NCBI GenBank assembly: GCA_011763485.2
Contig: JAANSK020082242.1
Location: forward strand, 1-27,331
From: Isoetes engelmannii
Lineage: Eukaryota > Streptophyta > Lycopodiopsida > Isoetales > Isoetaceae
DNA: 27,331 nt
Direction: 5' to 3'
The notes beneath the pieces were generated by a model. That model had not been told where the DNA came from, searched no databases, and worked only from the letters and a program-made list of their open reading frames with translations. This document shows positions 1 through 11,450 of this stretch, piece by piece (positions within the stretch are counted from its first letter, which is position 1; each line of letters starts with the position of its first letter). The position numbers and the translations under genes are program-made.

Positions 1-871
1 CGGTGCCATTGGCTATGGCGCTCAAGCGCTATAGTATTTCTGTTGGGATCAGTTTCGGTCCAGTTCATACCGGTAGGTCGTTGGAGTTGCTTCAGTTCTG
101 TTATGTCTAGGAGTTTGGTTCTGGTTGTTATGTCAGTTGGCCGTCGGTGGTATCTGTTTGAATCCCCCCTTCCTGCATGTTCTTGGAAAGTTCATGGCAA
201 CAATAGCCAGTGCAGTGAGGCTATTTAGGAAAACTGTTAAAATAGAGATAGATTCAGTGGCTGTAGTTTCGGAGGTGAGAACTTTGTCTTCTTCGGGAAA
301 AGCTAGTTGAGGAAAGGAGTTATGGACTCGGGAGGTGAGAAGCTGCAAGCATGGAATGTTTTCCGTGCCACAGGTGAGCTTTGTGATGAGGGTGTTGGAT
401 AGATCGATGGTAGATCGTGGAAAGTGCAGGCACATCTTAGTTACATTTCTGGAAATTATGACTTGAAATCTAGTATCTGGTGTAGTGCTTAAGCACGGAT
501 TGATATGTTCCTGGAGAATGAAGAATTTGGAATCGCGGGATGTGAATTTGGTGTAATCTTGTATGTGTAATATTTTGGTAAGTGATCGCTGTGAATGTGT
601 AAATTATATGAGACATAGTTTGTATGGAGTGTTGAGGTATTGCTGTCCCTTCGGGGCAGCTCCTTTTCCTCCACACTCAGACTTGTAATTTTGTGATTGG
701 TTAATATAATCGGGATAATAGTTCTTCCAAAACAAAAATTATAATAGTCAATAGTCAATAATTAAATCAATAGTTCAATATCTAAATTAGTGGCTGTTGG
801 GTTCTAACTAAGGGTTGAAAGTTATAAGTTAGTGGTTGCTTTACTGGGAATAAACTTATGCCTTTGACGCC
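1..871. other. Unassigned stretch, no gene recognised
   Basis: Only short reading frames occur on both strands and none resembles a known protein. Two compact hairpins are visible: 13-34 (10-bp arms, one mismatch, 2-nt loop) and 642-660 (8-bp arms, one mismatch, TTC loop). The second half is A/T-rich. It could be the flank or leader of the element starting near 872, or an old retroelement edge, but nothing decides this. Confidence 0.5.
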
Positions 872-2069
872 ATGGATCCATCTGATAGTGTTAATGATCA
901 AAGGCTCGAGGATGACCATCTAGGTGTGGTATTGTAAATATGCTTGAACAAATTGACACCATCATGTCCCAAGGGTCCTACAATGATTGCATTGTATGCT
1001 ATGGCCTTCTGGAGTCTCAGTCCCAACTAAGGTGGCCAATTAGGCACATTAAGGACAAAGGGGGTGCTTTTATAGAAGGCCAAAGCGAGAAGGGACCTAG
1101 AGAGGCTAACCAAGTAACTATTGTGGACTTGGGGCTTGAGGAGCCTCCATTACTGATAAGGAAGAGGCGCTATGTGTTTAAAGGCTACCACAAAAGAAAC
1201 AAAGAATCAAGAGGTGCATACTCAGGGATGATAGAAGAGCAACAACCAAAGAAAACATAGAGGCTGTTAGGGGGCAAGAACGTTGTAGTCTTGATTGCAC
1301 TGTTCATTACTTTGTGGATGAGCTGGTTGAAATAAGATCTCAATACATTGGACAACTTCAAAGGGACAAGATTACATACATGTACTCATTGTGTGGGAAT
1401 GCATACTATGAATGTGACAGGCTTGCTTCTGTATCAACCGAAAGACCAGAGGGTTTGCATGAGAGCGTTAAAATGGATTCTTGGAATGAGCAAAACTTCA
1501 TTTTACAGGTATTGGAAGCAAGTTAGAAAAGGAACTAAGGTGTTTACCCATGGCAATGTGTTCACCATAAGACCCAAAACAAACACTTTGAGAGCCATTG
1601 CTATATTCAAAAGCTTCATTAGGTACATGTCCCAGTCTATGCCCCATAAGTCCATCGTGAATGAGCATGGCGTCAAGGTCCAAAGAGTATTGCCATAGCA
1701 TTACATCCAGAGGTAAATGCAATTCTAGAGTCCACCGGTGGCCGGCCACTCTCACAACTGTCATTCGGCAGGTTATGGGCTGCCCACTTTCCTGACATGC
1801 GTGTCTTGCAACACATGCCATTCTCAAAGTGCAATATTTGCATTCAACTGAAGGACATACTTGCATCAACTACGGTGGAAACATTAATTGTACAACTGCA
1901 ATCCAAACCATGCAAATTATTCACACAACTCATACTGGCGACTGCTACCATATGATATGATAGTATATACATTTTAAACTCAGACATTGAACTTGCATGT
2001 CCATGAAAGCATGGGATTGGACTTTTTTTAAAGTCTGTAAATTGACAAGCAGGAATTGGTTGACCTAGT
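872..2069 (+). mobile_element. Decayed transposase-like element (DUF7869-type resemblance)
   Basis: An ATG at 872 opens a short frame (MDPSDSVNDQ...). Open stretches follow at 940-1260, 1314-1526 and 1348-1698, in different frames and broken by stops, so this is no longer a working gene. The 1348-1698 stretch has the layout I associate with DUF7869-type transposon proteins of plants and animals: a VCxxAL...G.S..FYRYWK helix-turn-helix-like segment near 1450-1515, then a basic HGN...RPK linker, then MPHKS and VLP near 1640-1695. Further on, in other frames, the fragments FGRLW, HFPDM and SKCNIC recall the Cx2C end of that module. No terminal inverted repeats were found. The last 197 bp (1873-2069) recur inverted at 17613-17889. 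Family assignment is from memory of motif order; no search was run. Confidence 0.5.
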
Positions 2070-2074
2070 CACCG

Positions 2075-2702
2075 CATGGGCTCACGTTTGTGCACAATCA
2101 TGAACATGACAAAGACCATGGAAGATCCCACGGGCGTACAAAATATTTTGTAATCATTTTGCTGTGTGGGAGTCCGATTTTGCTGCTAATTTTCCAAGTG
2201 CAGATCCCTGAGCATCTTCAAGTACAGGATTGCGCCATAATCAGGTGACGCTCCTGCCTTCAATAAAGAAACCTGCTCCAGATTGAAGAAGGGTCCAGAA
2301 ATCTTGATCGCGCCCTTACTTGCCGACAACCTCCTGGTCCAATTCCGTCGTGAGTTATTTCTTAAACTGTGTTTTCTACATGCCGATAGATGATCTTCAA
2401 TTGAGATGTATCTTTCTGTTCATGAGTTGAATAAAGTTTTCATTACCTTCTCTGAAATCAATCAAGTGTTCAAATTTATTGAGTATGCACGTTCTTTGAG
2501 TTGTGAAGATTCATTAAGTGTTTCCAGTTTGTTCTATTGTTCAGAAATTGCTTGAATTCTTGTCCCTATTTGCAAGGTTTCCCTTAAGACTTCTGTAAAT
2601 CCTGCGTGACATTGCAGCATGCAGATCACTTGAGCACCCAAGATCAATGACCACCAGTGAATCTGCTCAAGCCCTTCTGCCCGGACCCAGTCCAACTTAA
2701 CA
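2075..2702 (+). repeat. 5' LTR (partial) of the Ty3/Gypsy element
   Basis: About 350 bp from roughly 2080 to 2435 align with 7425-7774, sharing for example AAAGACCATGGAAGATCCCA. The repeat ends in CA at 2701-2702, immediately before the primer-binding site. The left limit is approximate. Confidence 0.75.
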
Positions 2703-2703
2703 T

Positions 2704-2719
2704 TGGTACCGTATGCCAG
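2704..2719 (+). other. Primer-binding site, initiator tRNA-Met type
   Basis: TGGTACCGTATGCCAGG starts two bases after the LTR's terminal CA. It is a diverged form of the common plant site TGGTATCAGAGCCAGG complementary to initiator tRNA-Met. Its position just inside the 5' LTR supports the LTR boundary. Confidence 0.65.
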
Positions 2720-2756
2720 GTCTCATTGTGCTCTCTAATCTTGTACGAGTGATCAA

Positions 2757-4402
2757 ATGTTCACTATCGACCAAGTTTTGCAACAAGTTTCTGCTAGAAT
2801 GGAAAGGTATCTTCATCGCATGGAGCAACAAAACTATGCTCGTCAGTCTTGTAAGTCTCAAATGGCGCCATCTTTTCCACTCTCTCGACCTGCCCCATTT
2901 CCTGTTCCAACTCTTGTTTATCCACCCATGGCACTTGTCCCCATCCCCTAAGTCCACTCCGCATCCATCTCCAGAATGGTTCCCTGCCTTATATAATTCC
3001 GAGCAACCCTTTTTCATTGATGCTTTCTCTCTTCTGCCACCTGCCCTCTCTCCACAATTGGCTTCAACCCCCAGTTCAGCAAACTTTCGCTTCTCCTCAA
3101 CCCGTTCATTACACTCAGGCATCGATTCCTGCTTCCACCGCACTGGCACACGCTGATTATATTCCTATCCCTACATATGTACCAATTTCTTCCTATCAGC
3201 ACACTTCAGCTCCTCAACCTCTACCCTCAAATCTATTCTCTCAGCCCCAAGTGCGATCCACACTTCATATTCATATCCCTACATATGTACCAATTTCTTC
3301 CTATTAGCACACTTCAGCTCCTCAACCTCTATCCTCAAATCTATTCTCTTAGCCCCAAGTGCAACCCACTTACTCCTCTTTACTATTCCGTACCTTCTTT
3401 TCCGCCATCACCATATGTGCCATCATTTTCTCAAGCCCTCAATTATTTCAGACTCCATCTTCTTTACCTCAGGTTGTTGTGGCTACTGTTGTGGTTAAAG
3501 TCAAGATCAATTACCCGATCTTTGGAACTTTGCATGGGAAGCCTTCAACTGAGCAAAGCGTCGCGGCCTATCTGAATGGATTTGATTCTTTGACTGTCCT
3601 CAATGGTCATCAAGGTCCTTTGCTCAAATTTCACCTATTCAGCACAACTCTCCAAGGTCAGCCTAAAGAATGGCTCCTCGCCAAGAAGCCCTAGAATGAG
3701 GACTGGAATCTCATGAGACACGCCTTTCTGACGCACTACAGCTGCACTGAGGACGATTCCCAACGGCTCACTCAACTGACTCTACAGCAACAGCAAGGGA
3801 ATTTTCTGACCGTATCTTACTACTGGTAATAAAACTCGTGGAGACTCCCTCCAACATTCAACTCCCGGCTTGGTTCTTGCAAGGTCTGAACCAGTGAATC
3901 CGAGTATACACAAAGCTTCAAGGTCTAAAGACCCTAGAGGAATCTATCAAGGATGCCAACCTGTCGGTGAATATTGCATCATGCACGCCAATAGCTGAGG
4001 ATTCTACTCACTGTATGCCAACTCACGACGTGCCTCCGCCACCTGCACGATCAGTTCCTACCCAGAGTCACATATGTTATAGCCATTGCTCAATGCCTGG
4101 ACATCATGTAACTGAGTGTAATGCTTTAATGGGTGCCCGACACTGTAAAAGTGCAACATGAACAATCATTGCACGGGGGAATGCAGTACTCCACATCATC
4201 TTCCTTTGGGTCCACCTTTTCAGTGCAAAATACCAATGTTGTTGCAGCCCAACCCTCCTCTTCTCGAGATAGCAGAGGTGTTACATGCTTTCATTGTGAT
4301 CAGCGGGAGCATGTCATGACTGATTGTCCCCAATTGCCAATGGTTAAAATTCAGATTCCAGGTACCACATCGAATATCTCCAGATCAATTATGGAAGGCT
4401 GA
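2757..4402 (+). mobile_element. gag region of the Ty3/Gypsy element (fossil)
   Basis: Gag-like reading frames rich in P, S and Q begin after the leader. A nucleocapsid part follows with two zinc knuckles of the form Cx2Cx4Hx4C, one at 4075-4119 (CYSHC...H...C) and one at 4286-4327 (CFHCDQREHVMTDC). Two knuckles is normal for several plant Gypsy lineages. A 108-bp tandem duplication at 3158-3373 lies within the P/S-rich part. The region is broken in several places. Confidence 0.75.
3158..3373 (+). repeat. 108-bp tandem duplication inside gag
   Basis: Two adjacent copies, about 3158-3265 and 3266-3373, share CTACATATGTACCAATTTCT and the following 80 bases with few differences. The unit is 36 codons long, so the duplication itself keeps phase. 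It encodes P/S/Q-rich spacer rather than a folded domain. Confidence 0.85.
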
Positions 4403-4423
4403 AGGTAACCTTGGCCGTGCCCC

Positions 4424-6570
4424 ATGGCACCCTATGTCTATGAGCCGGGGACCTCCTGTTCCACGACCTCAGCAACAACCGTCTCAAGTGGAACAATAAG
4501 TTGTTCTCTTGTTGGATTAGAAACCACCCGCCAACCCTCCAATTGGATTTCAGAAGTGCCCACAAGGAACATTCATCTGGTGAACATGGTTCTCGCCACC
4601 ACACCCGTGCCTAAATTTGAAGATCTTAATGTGGAGACACAACAGCAGCTCCGCCAACTCAAGCAAGGTTTATCTCAGAGTGATATGGCACCTGAAGCCA
4701 TATTTGCCACCACCAGAGCCCGCAAAGGCAAAGAACCTGTCGATCTGCCGGCAGCAGCTCACACCTTCCATGAGAGTGTGACCTAGTTACCCACAATTTC
4801 GAAGGTACCCTTACCATCAAATCCTGGTGTACCTCTAGAGGTCCAAGAGGCCCTCACCAGTACCAAACTACATCTCCCATTACTAGTCATCTCCCAGTAC
4901 AACTTCAACTCACCTCCCTTCCTGCCGACTCCTCCATACGTTCCAACACACTAAAATCACCATCATGCTCCATTCCATTTGTCCTATCTTTCCATCTTCC
5001 AGTCCACTCCCGACTGTACTGATAGATGCCGTGGGAACGACTACCCCAATGATAGACGCTTAATATGTTGGTCCGCATCGGATGAACCAAGTGCACCTTA
5101 TAACTGATCGATTGAAAAGGCGCATGGGTCTGCAATTCTTGCATCCACCAACATATGATATAAAGTTGGCTAAGGGACCATTGCTAGTCCATAAGGGATT
5201 GCAAAGAATAGCGAGCTCCACATTGGCAAGCTGATGTTCACACTCGATTTTGGGGTTCTGCAACCTGAGCAGGATTGGGATTATGAGATGTTTCTTAGTA
5301 GAGCTTTTTATTCGCCAGGCAGGAGGACGACACAATTGGCAAAAGGACATCCTGGAAATTTCCGATGCATGATACACGGCCACGTTGGATCTAACGACGG
5401 GCAGAATCATTTCGGTGGAACACAAGGAGGGCCACTTTTCAGATAGTGATCCAGAGAATGATACTGCTATGATTGCTTCTTGTTCCACTCAATGACCACC
5501 TGCTCCTGATCCATGGACGAATAATGACCTTTATAGCAATGAAGCCCTTAACTGCCCTCACAGTTATATAATTCTTATCATGTTGATATCGTTCCACTCA
5601 CTTCTGCTTCCAACCTGATTACCCCACTTTATCAGCTGCTTCTTCTTCAGCTATTTCCCTTTTAGACCCTCTCTGTGATGCTTCACCTGTGGATATGAGT
5701 TCTGCTTCCAATGTTCCTCTTTGAGAACAATAACCAAATTGAACTTGCCACTAATTTCTCTTTATCTTTTACTGCTTTACCTACTTCACATGTGTTCAAT
5801 ACAGATCCTGTGGATTTTATGACACATGATTCAGTTTCATCTTTTGCAACTGACGTAGTTTCTTCATCTGTTGCACTGCCATCTTCACCTACTGCTCTGT
5901 CACCTAGTCTTCTTTCTGACAACACTCCGTCATCCCCCATTCCACTATTTTTCACCAACTCATCTTTTGATCCATCCACGCTTGCTTACCCGTCTGTGCA
6001 CACGCTCGTGGAGTCTAACTTACAACCGCATATTGATACCCCTCCATTGGAGGTGGTTGACATTGGAGTTGAGCAACCCGTCAGAATTGCAGCTGGTCTT
6101 CAAGATGATTTTCGTGCTACCTTGCTCAAACTGCTAATAGAATTTCGGCACATTTTTATTTGGAACTACTTTGATATTCGAGGAATTGATCCGGCCTTGC
6201 GTCAACTGTCTATTCCAACAAAGCCCGATGCAAGGCCATTATACCAATGTCAGTACCGGTTAAATATAAATTTCAAGGACCGTGTTGAAGGTGAAATCTA
6301 TACGTTGCTCACAACTGGACTCATCATTGAAGTGAAGTACTCCGAATGGGAAATGAAATGTATTCCTTCATAGAAGGCTTCTCTGGGTACAACTAGATCT
6401 CATAAGCCAAGGAGATCAGTTAAAGACGAAGTTCACCATGCCGTAGGGGATATATGCCTATAGTGTCGTGCCTGTTGGGTTGTCAAATTCACCAAGCACA
6501 TTTCAGAGGATCATGCTTCGGGTATTTCGAGACTTCATGTCTTTGTCAAGGTGACCCACTACATGCCCTT
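4424..6570 (+). mobile_element. Protease and reverse-transcriptase region of the Ty3/Gypsy element (fossil)
   Basis: A retropepsin-like segment lies around 5010-5300 (VLIDAVG, then TLDFGVL). The frame 5711-6373 contains the N-terminal part of RT with the conserved block around IDP...PTKPDARP. Further RT sequence is recognisable near 6420-6540 (KTKF, GLSNSPSTFQR). The segment is broken and shares the state and age of the whole element. Confidence 0.75.
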
Positions 6571-7237
6571 AGGTGAAAATTCTTTTTCTATGGTCTCGGA
6601 TGGCTATTGGCGGGCGGCCTTTATAATGCATAGAGATATTCAGGCAGTTTGGTTGGAGACTTCTTATAAAATAAGGGATGATCCATGCGCGCTTTGACCC
6701 TCGTTTTGTTTGCCGACAGCCGTGGGTGTCTGGACAGAAACTGGGTGACAGTTAAAACAGAACCTACATCCCAAATTCACATCATTGGGTTACTTTTGCG
6801 ACAAGCATGCCCGCCCTGCAGCATTTCACCCGCTACACCACACAGTCACCTGACCCCGACGTATATCAACAGGGTGCTTACTGCTTAGCATTGCACTACC
6901 TTCTGAGGCAGTTGGAAACAAACAAATTATCAGGTCTACCATTCCAATCCGAATGCTGATCTCTCAAACTATGGTATAGAGGATCTTCTCCGTAGCAGGT
7001 GTCGTGAAGTTCCTGCCCTAGTCCATGATGTTTTTGAGGAAATGTTGCGCACAGACTTCCTTCTGGGCACCAGTAAACCCATTGCTCACCTCACAAATTC
7101 TGGTGATCATGCACGCCGCAGGCATTTTCAATCATACTATGATCGATATGTCCGCCCCACGCGTTCAAATTAACTCCTGGATCTTGGCCACCTCCGGAGA
7201 AGACTTCCCCAATTTTTGCCACCATGGGCTATGTTTC

Positions 7238-7249
7238 GGAGGGGGGTGG
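7238..7249 (+). other. Polypurine tract of the Ty3/Gypsy element
   Basis: GGAGGGGGGTGG lies directly before the TG that opens the 3' LTR at 7250, which is the expected site for plus-strand priming. It fixes the 5' edge of that LTR. Confidence 0.75.
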
Positions 7250-7774
7250 TGTTAACATTGATGCTATGTCAATGTTATACAAAGGCAACTGTGGCAACGG
7301 GGCCTCTTCATGAAAGCTGTAGGTCCGATCGTGGCACGGGAAGCAGCACGATGCAGAACAACAGAAGACTCAAACGACTGCTCCTACGCCCACGTCCACG
7401 GCCATGATTTTGCCCACGCCCACAATTTTCTGCACGATTATAAACATGGGAAAGACCATGGAAGATCCCACGGGCAAATACAAAATATTCTGTAATCATT
7501 TCGCTGAGTGGGATCCGATTTTGTCGCCGATCTTTCAAGTACAGATCCCCGAGCATCTTCAAATACAAGATTGCGCCATCATTAGGTGATGCTCCTGCCT
7601 TCTATAACGGGACCTGCTCCAGATCAAAGAAGGGTCCGGAAATCTTGATCATGCCCTTAGTTGCCGACAGCCTCCTGGTCCAATTCCGCCTTGAGTTATT
7701 TCTTCTACTGTGTTTTCTACATGCCGATAGATGATCTTCAATTGAGATGTATCTTTCTGTTCATGAGTTGAATA
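7250..7774 (+). repeat. 3' LTR of the Ty3/Gypsy element
   Basis: The LTR starts TGTTAACA directly after the polypurine tract. From about 7425 it matches the 5' copy. The match stops at 7774, where sequence starting TGTGACG begins. The terminal CA seen in the 5' copy is not present at this edge. Confidence 0.8.
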
Positions 7775-8101
7775 TGTGACGATTATACACATATTATACC
7801 CACATACACAATGGTCGTCACACGGACCAGGTGCATGGCCGACACTTGGCACAATCTCGCCCACTGGAGTGGCGTGATCCTGACCATAGATGCAGGTATA
7901 TATAGGAGAGCCTCACTTTTCTCAAGCTATTCCGGTCCAACGCCAGTCTTGGGCCTTCTAGGCGCCTACCCTGTATTTCGTGATCGCCTTCGAGCCATTG
8001 TACTTCTGTTTTCATTGTATATCAAATTCTTTGCCAGATCTCGGCGTATAATTGTGTATTTTCATACGTAGTTTTCGTGTATTTCGGTTAGGTTCATGAC
8101 A
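7775..8101 (+). mobile_element. Candidate LTR (solo or partial) of a second retroelement family
   Basis: The segment begins TGTGACGATTATACACATAT and can be closed at CATGACA (8095-8101), giving TG...CA ends and a length of 327 bp. A TATA-like ATATATAGG at 7895-7904 is placed as expected for an LTR promoter. No matching 5-bp target duplication was found (GAATA on the left, GTTTG on the right). The right end may therefore be wrong, or the copy may be partial. It starts exactly where similarity between the two Gypsy LTRs ends. Confidence 0.4.
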
Positions 8102-8556
8102 GTTTGAACTGGAATCCCCTTACCGGTTCTTATCTGCTCGGAGCTCGTCAGTGGGTCAGCTTGGGAAGATCGCACATGCACTTGCTCGGGGCTTGCCTGC
8201 TCAGACAGCTTGGGAAGGTCGCACCTACGACTGTTCTGACCAATTAGGTGTCCTCTTTCCTAGTATTTTGCTCATCAAGACCGCGGTGGCGATGCTGTTA
8301 AGCATTTTATGTTGAAAGATCTTTGCATAGTTTTGCTCCTTGGGATCGCGGTCACAATCCCCTTAAGTAGTTTTTGAAAAAAAAAATAACTAGCAAAAAG
8401 ACGCAACAGGAGTCTTGGGCAGTTTTAGGTTTGAGTCAGTTTTGCATTTGATTAAGCAAGATTGTTATGAGAACATTTAATGGACAGATTATTGTTAGCT
8501 AAAAAAATATTCAAACCAGACATCTATATATTAAAGGCTTGGCCATCTTAGGTATC

Positions 8557-8620
8557 GAAGAATTTAACGTCACGCACGCCACTAAACAACACCCAATTGG
8601 ACATGTGGCGACAAACGACT
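8557..8620 (+). repeat. Dispersed repeat, copy 1
   Basis: About 60 bp around GAATTTAACGTCACGCACGC...GGACATGTGGCGACA recurs in the same orientation at 11451-11506 with scattered differences. The element family is unknown. Confidence 0.6.
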
Positions 8621-9441
8621 GTTACTTTGTTCTTGAGTTTACTTAGATTTTTTGGGTTGTAGCCTTGTGAAGGAGTGAAAGCAAAAGGATTTATACAGTT
8701 TATTTATTTCATATAAGTACTCTAGAGAGGATTGGCAGTTCTAGATATTGGATATGTTAATAGTCTTATCCTTTTGGAGCCAATACTTCGTTAGTTCTTA
8801 AGAGTTTTTTTTTTTGGAAGGACGAAAGAAAAAAATTTATTTTGACGTGCTTTAGTTCTTGAGTTTGTCGTATTTGGTTTTTATAGTCTAAAGTGTGGTT
8901 TTATTTTGCATGGCTAAATCCTTGTACAACCATGTTTAACCTCCATGCTCATATAAATGACCAACCTTCAACTACAAAGAAACGTAAGAAAAGGCATGTG
9001 GTATGTGCTGCCACTCATGGCAGCATAGAAGAGCCATTAGCGTGACTAACACTTGGCTTAATGAATGCATGAGCACACTAGAAGATTTTCAGCCTTGAAG
9101 ACCTAGTCAAACAACAAGAAGCACCAAGACTTGAAGAACCAAGAAAGGACATTCACTAGAACATCGTGAAGAAGAGATTTGGTCAAGGTTTTTGAATTGA
9201 AGGAGATCACTAGCTAAATCACAAGAACCCCATAGTTGAAGATTGGAAGACCCCTTGAAGATTGGAAGACACACCTTGGTATGGGATTGTTTCTATCATT
9301 TGAGCATTTGTTCTTGAATTCTTGGTACTCCCAAAGATTGGTCTAGCCATTTTCTCATTCCCATGCATTTGGCATTGTCCTTGCTTCATTCATTCATTTT
9401 CCTTGCCTACACATACACACCATATGCCTTAAGTTTGCTAA

Positions 9442-9770
9442 TGCACTTTCTCCTAGTCAAAAGTGGTTCACACACTCCATTGTTCATCCATTCATCCATA
9501 GAATCACAAAAATAAAGAAAAGAGGCCCAAGTAAGCTTCATGAGTATTCCTCAAAGGCTTGAATCAAATTCTCTCTAGGAATTTGAAAAAGAAGAGAAAG
9601 ATTTACTCATTGTTCAAAAACAAAGTCATAAGTGGCCTCTATGTGCCAATTTGGAAAATTACCATGTCCACATCACCATGACTTCATCATCACATGTCAC
9701 ACGTGTCATCCACATCACCTCCATGTCACATTCACCTCATGAAAACTACTTTTGACTAGGGGAAAATGCC
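9442..9770. repeat. Inverted repeat around a 270-bp loop
   Basis: The arm at 9442-9470 (core CTAGTCAAAAGTGG) is the near reverse complement of 9740-9770 (core CTACTTTTGACTAGG). Similarity weakens outward but appears to continue some 20 bp beyond both arms. It may be the ends of a small foldback/MITE-like element or a structured part of an LTR. No target duplication was recognised. Confidence 0.55.
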
Positions 9771-10119
9771 TTTGCCAACTCATCATGCCACATTAGCCAC
9801 ACCTTTGCCAAGTCACCCCATTCATGCCAAATCATCATTTTTCCACCCTTTCTTGACCTATAATTCAAAGTGCTCCTTTTCAAATTTTGACTTTTCCACC
9901 TGGTAGCCCTTGCAAAAACATGCTACCTGGCACAAAAAAAATTGAAAAAAGAGTTTGTTTAGGGCTACAAATTCCACTTATTGTGATCCGTGCCCATGTT
10001 CCTTCCTTCCTTCCTAATGCCAAAAAAAAAATTCCTATCTACCCCCCTCTGCCTAGATTCCTTCCCAGCCTATCAGTCCCCTCCACGCGGCACACCCGGG
10101 CGTATGGGGCGGTGGAGAT

Positions 10120-10250
10120 ACCGAATCCCACGTGGGCATGACACGTAATTTAATAATTCTACGTGGGAATACCTATTTATATCTTGGTCGATTTTTTTTA
10201 GGTTGGGCCTGTGGGATATTTCTTCTTGAAAATTCTGAAGAACCCTAATC
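10120..10250 (+). promoter_or_regulatory. Promoter-like patch: ACGT boxes, TATA-like box, telo-box
   Basis: Within 130 bp there is a palindromic G-box (CCCACGTGGG near 10127-10136), two further ACGT cores (ACACGTAA near 10141, CTACGTGGG near 10160), a TATA-like TATTTATAT near 10172, and a telo-box-like AACCCTAA near 10241. That order is typical of plant promoters reading rightward. The only downstream ORFs are small and unrecognised (for example 10337-10504, 55 codons), so the assignment is tentative. A TATAAATAGG on the minus strand makes direction uncertain. Confidence 0.3.
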
Positions 10251-11450
10251 GAATCCGGCCAAGAAACTAACTTTTGGCAGGATCTGAAGGGCATTAACCT
10301 TATAGCCCGGCCTGACCCTATCTATGCCAAGAAACCATGATCTGTGAAAAAAAGACAAACCTACCTGTCGAATTAATCATGATTGCAACAGAAACAGGGG
10401 AATTCAAAAGGGGGAAATCTCAGATGAAGAATTTGAAGGGCTCGAACGCGGAAATTGAAGTTTGCAAAGGTGAACGCATGCCGGAACGATCTCCTAGTGA
10501 CTAATCAGACCTTCCTTGCTGCCGGATTTCTCAAATTTGGTAGTAAAGCTGACCACAATCCTGTCCAGAAATGGAAGTATCCTGTGCTTTCGATCTGCAA
10601 AGCTTGGGAAATGATACGATAAATACATTGTGAAGTTCAAGTGAATGAAAATCCGACTCTGGTAAATCTTTTCTTGCAAAATTAGCTCAAAAATCTCAAA
10701 ATATGCTCAAATTTTGAAAGTCTTCTTGAAGTTTATACACACTAAAGTGTTCTGAAAATAAGTTCCAGTGTTTTTGCAATTCTATTTATCCCAAAACATA
10801 AAAATTAAGTTATTTCCTAGCAAGCATTACAAATGACTATAGGATCTTACCTTTTAACCATTGTTTTCCAGCTATATAGTCTTTGATCATTCATTCTCCA
10901 ATAGATTCACCATGTCCACTCTGTTAGTTAGTTTCTACTATTGATATAAAGGCTCTGTTCTCTTCAAACAAAGTGAAAAGTGGAACCTTTTGATCTCTGT
11001 GCATCACTTCTCTGATACAGCCAAATCTGTGATCCCAAGATTTCACATTGTCATCTACATGTCACTTCTTTTGTAAGAATTAAGGCTTGCACCTACTCTA
11101 CAAAGTCATCAGAGCTTATCCCAAGTGATTAAATCCAAAAAAGATCTCACCAGAGTGATCTGTAAAATTTGAGTCTCTGCCAGGGTCATTGACCATTTCT
11201 TGACCCGGTCAGTTCAATATTTTTAAACAAGATCCGACAAGATCCAGTGCAAGACTTTGATCCAACCTCAATCCACATCTTCACATACTTCTTGAGCCCC
11301 CATTGACATTGAAATCAACTGCAAAAATGCTAGGTTGTGCTTCTGAGATCTTTCAGAGACAAGACTGTTTTTTCTTGAATTGGGAAGCTAGTTCTAACAC
11401 ACAAATTGAGCTTTGTTTTTGCAACTTTAAGGCATAGATAAGATAAGATA

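Larger units (their letters stand above)
2070..7774 (+). mobile_element. Broken Ty3/Gypsy LTR retroelement (fossil)
   Basis: Parts in order are a partial 5' LTR, a tRNA-Met-like primer site, gag with two CCHC knuckles, a protease-like region, reverse-transcriptase pieces, a polypurine tract and a 3' LTR. The RT segment near 6140-6370 carries the Ty3/Gypsy signature (GIDPALRQL, KPDARPLYQ), and a second RT piece lies near 6420-6540. The gag-to-pol order on one strand and the matching LTRs fix the orientation. The element is clearly broken, with well over ten breaks. The LTR copies differ at roughly 12-14% of positions by eye over about 350 bp, so the insertion is old, tens of millions of years at gymnosperm-like rates. 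Its left edge abuts the transposon remnant ending at 2069. Confidence 0.85.
8102..10119. other. Gene-free repeat-rich stretch
   Basis: No protein-like reading frame was recognised. Visible structure includes a short direct repeat (CAGCTTGGGAAG near 8158 and 8200), a perfect hairpin TGCTGCCA/TGGCAGCA at 9006-9025, a doubled TTGAAGATTGGAAGAC near 9236-9271, and a CAT/CCA-rich patch at 9660-9740. There is also a long inverted repeat at 9442-9470 and 9740-9770. The character suggests old LTR or leader sequence. Confidence 0.5.

Noticed and set aside
7308-7568. Minus-strand and plus-strand frames rich in H/R inside the Gypsy 3' LTR
   Set aside because: They lie within LTR sequence and arise from repeated CACGCC/GGCGTG triplets. 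They are not coding.
9887-10141. 84-codon plus-strand frame before the promoter-like patch
   Set aside because: Low-complexity proline/lysine composition from CCTTCC and A runs, with no recognisable domain.
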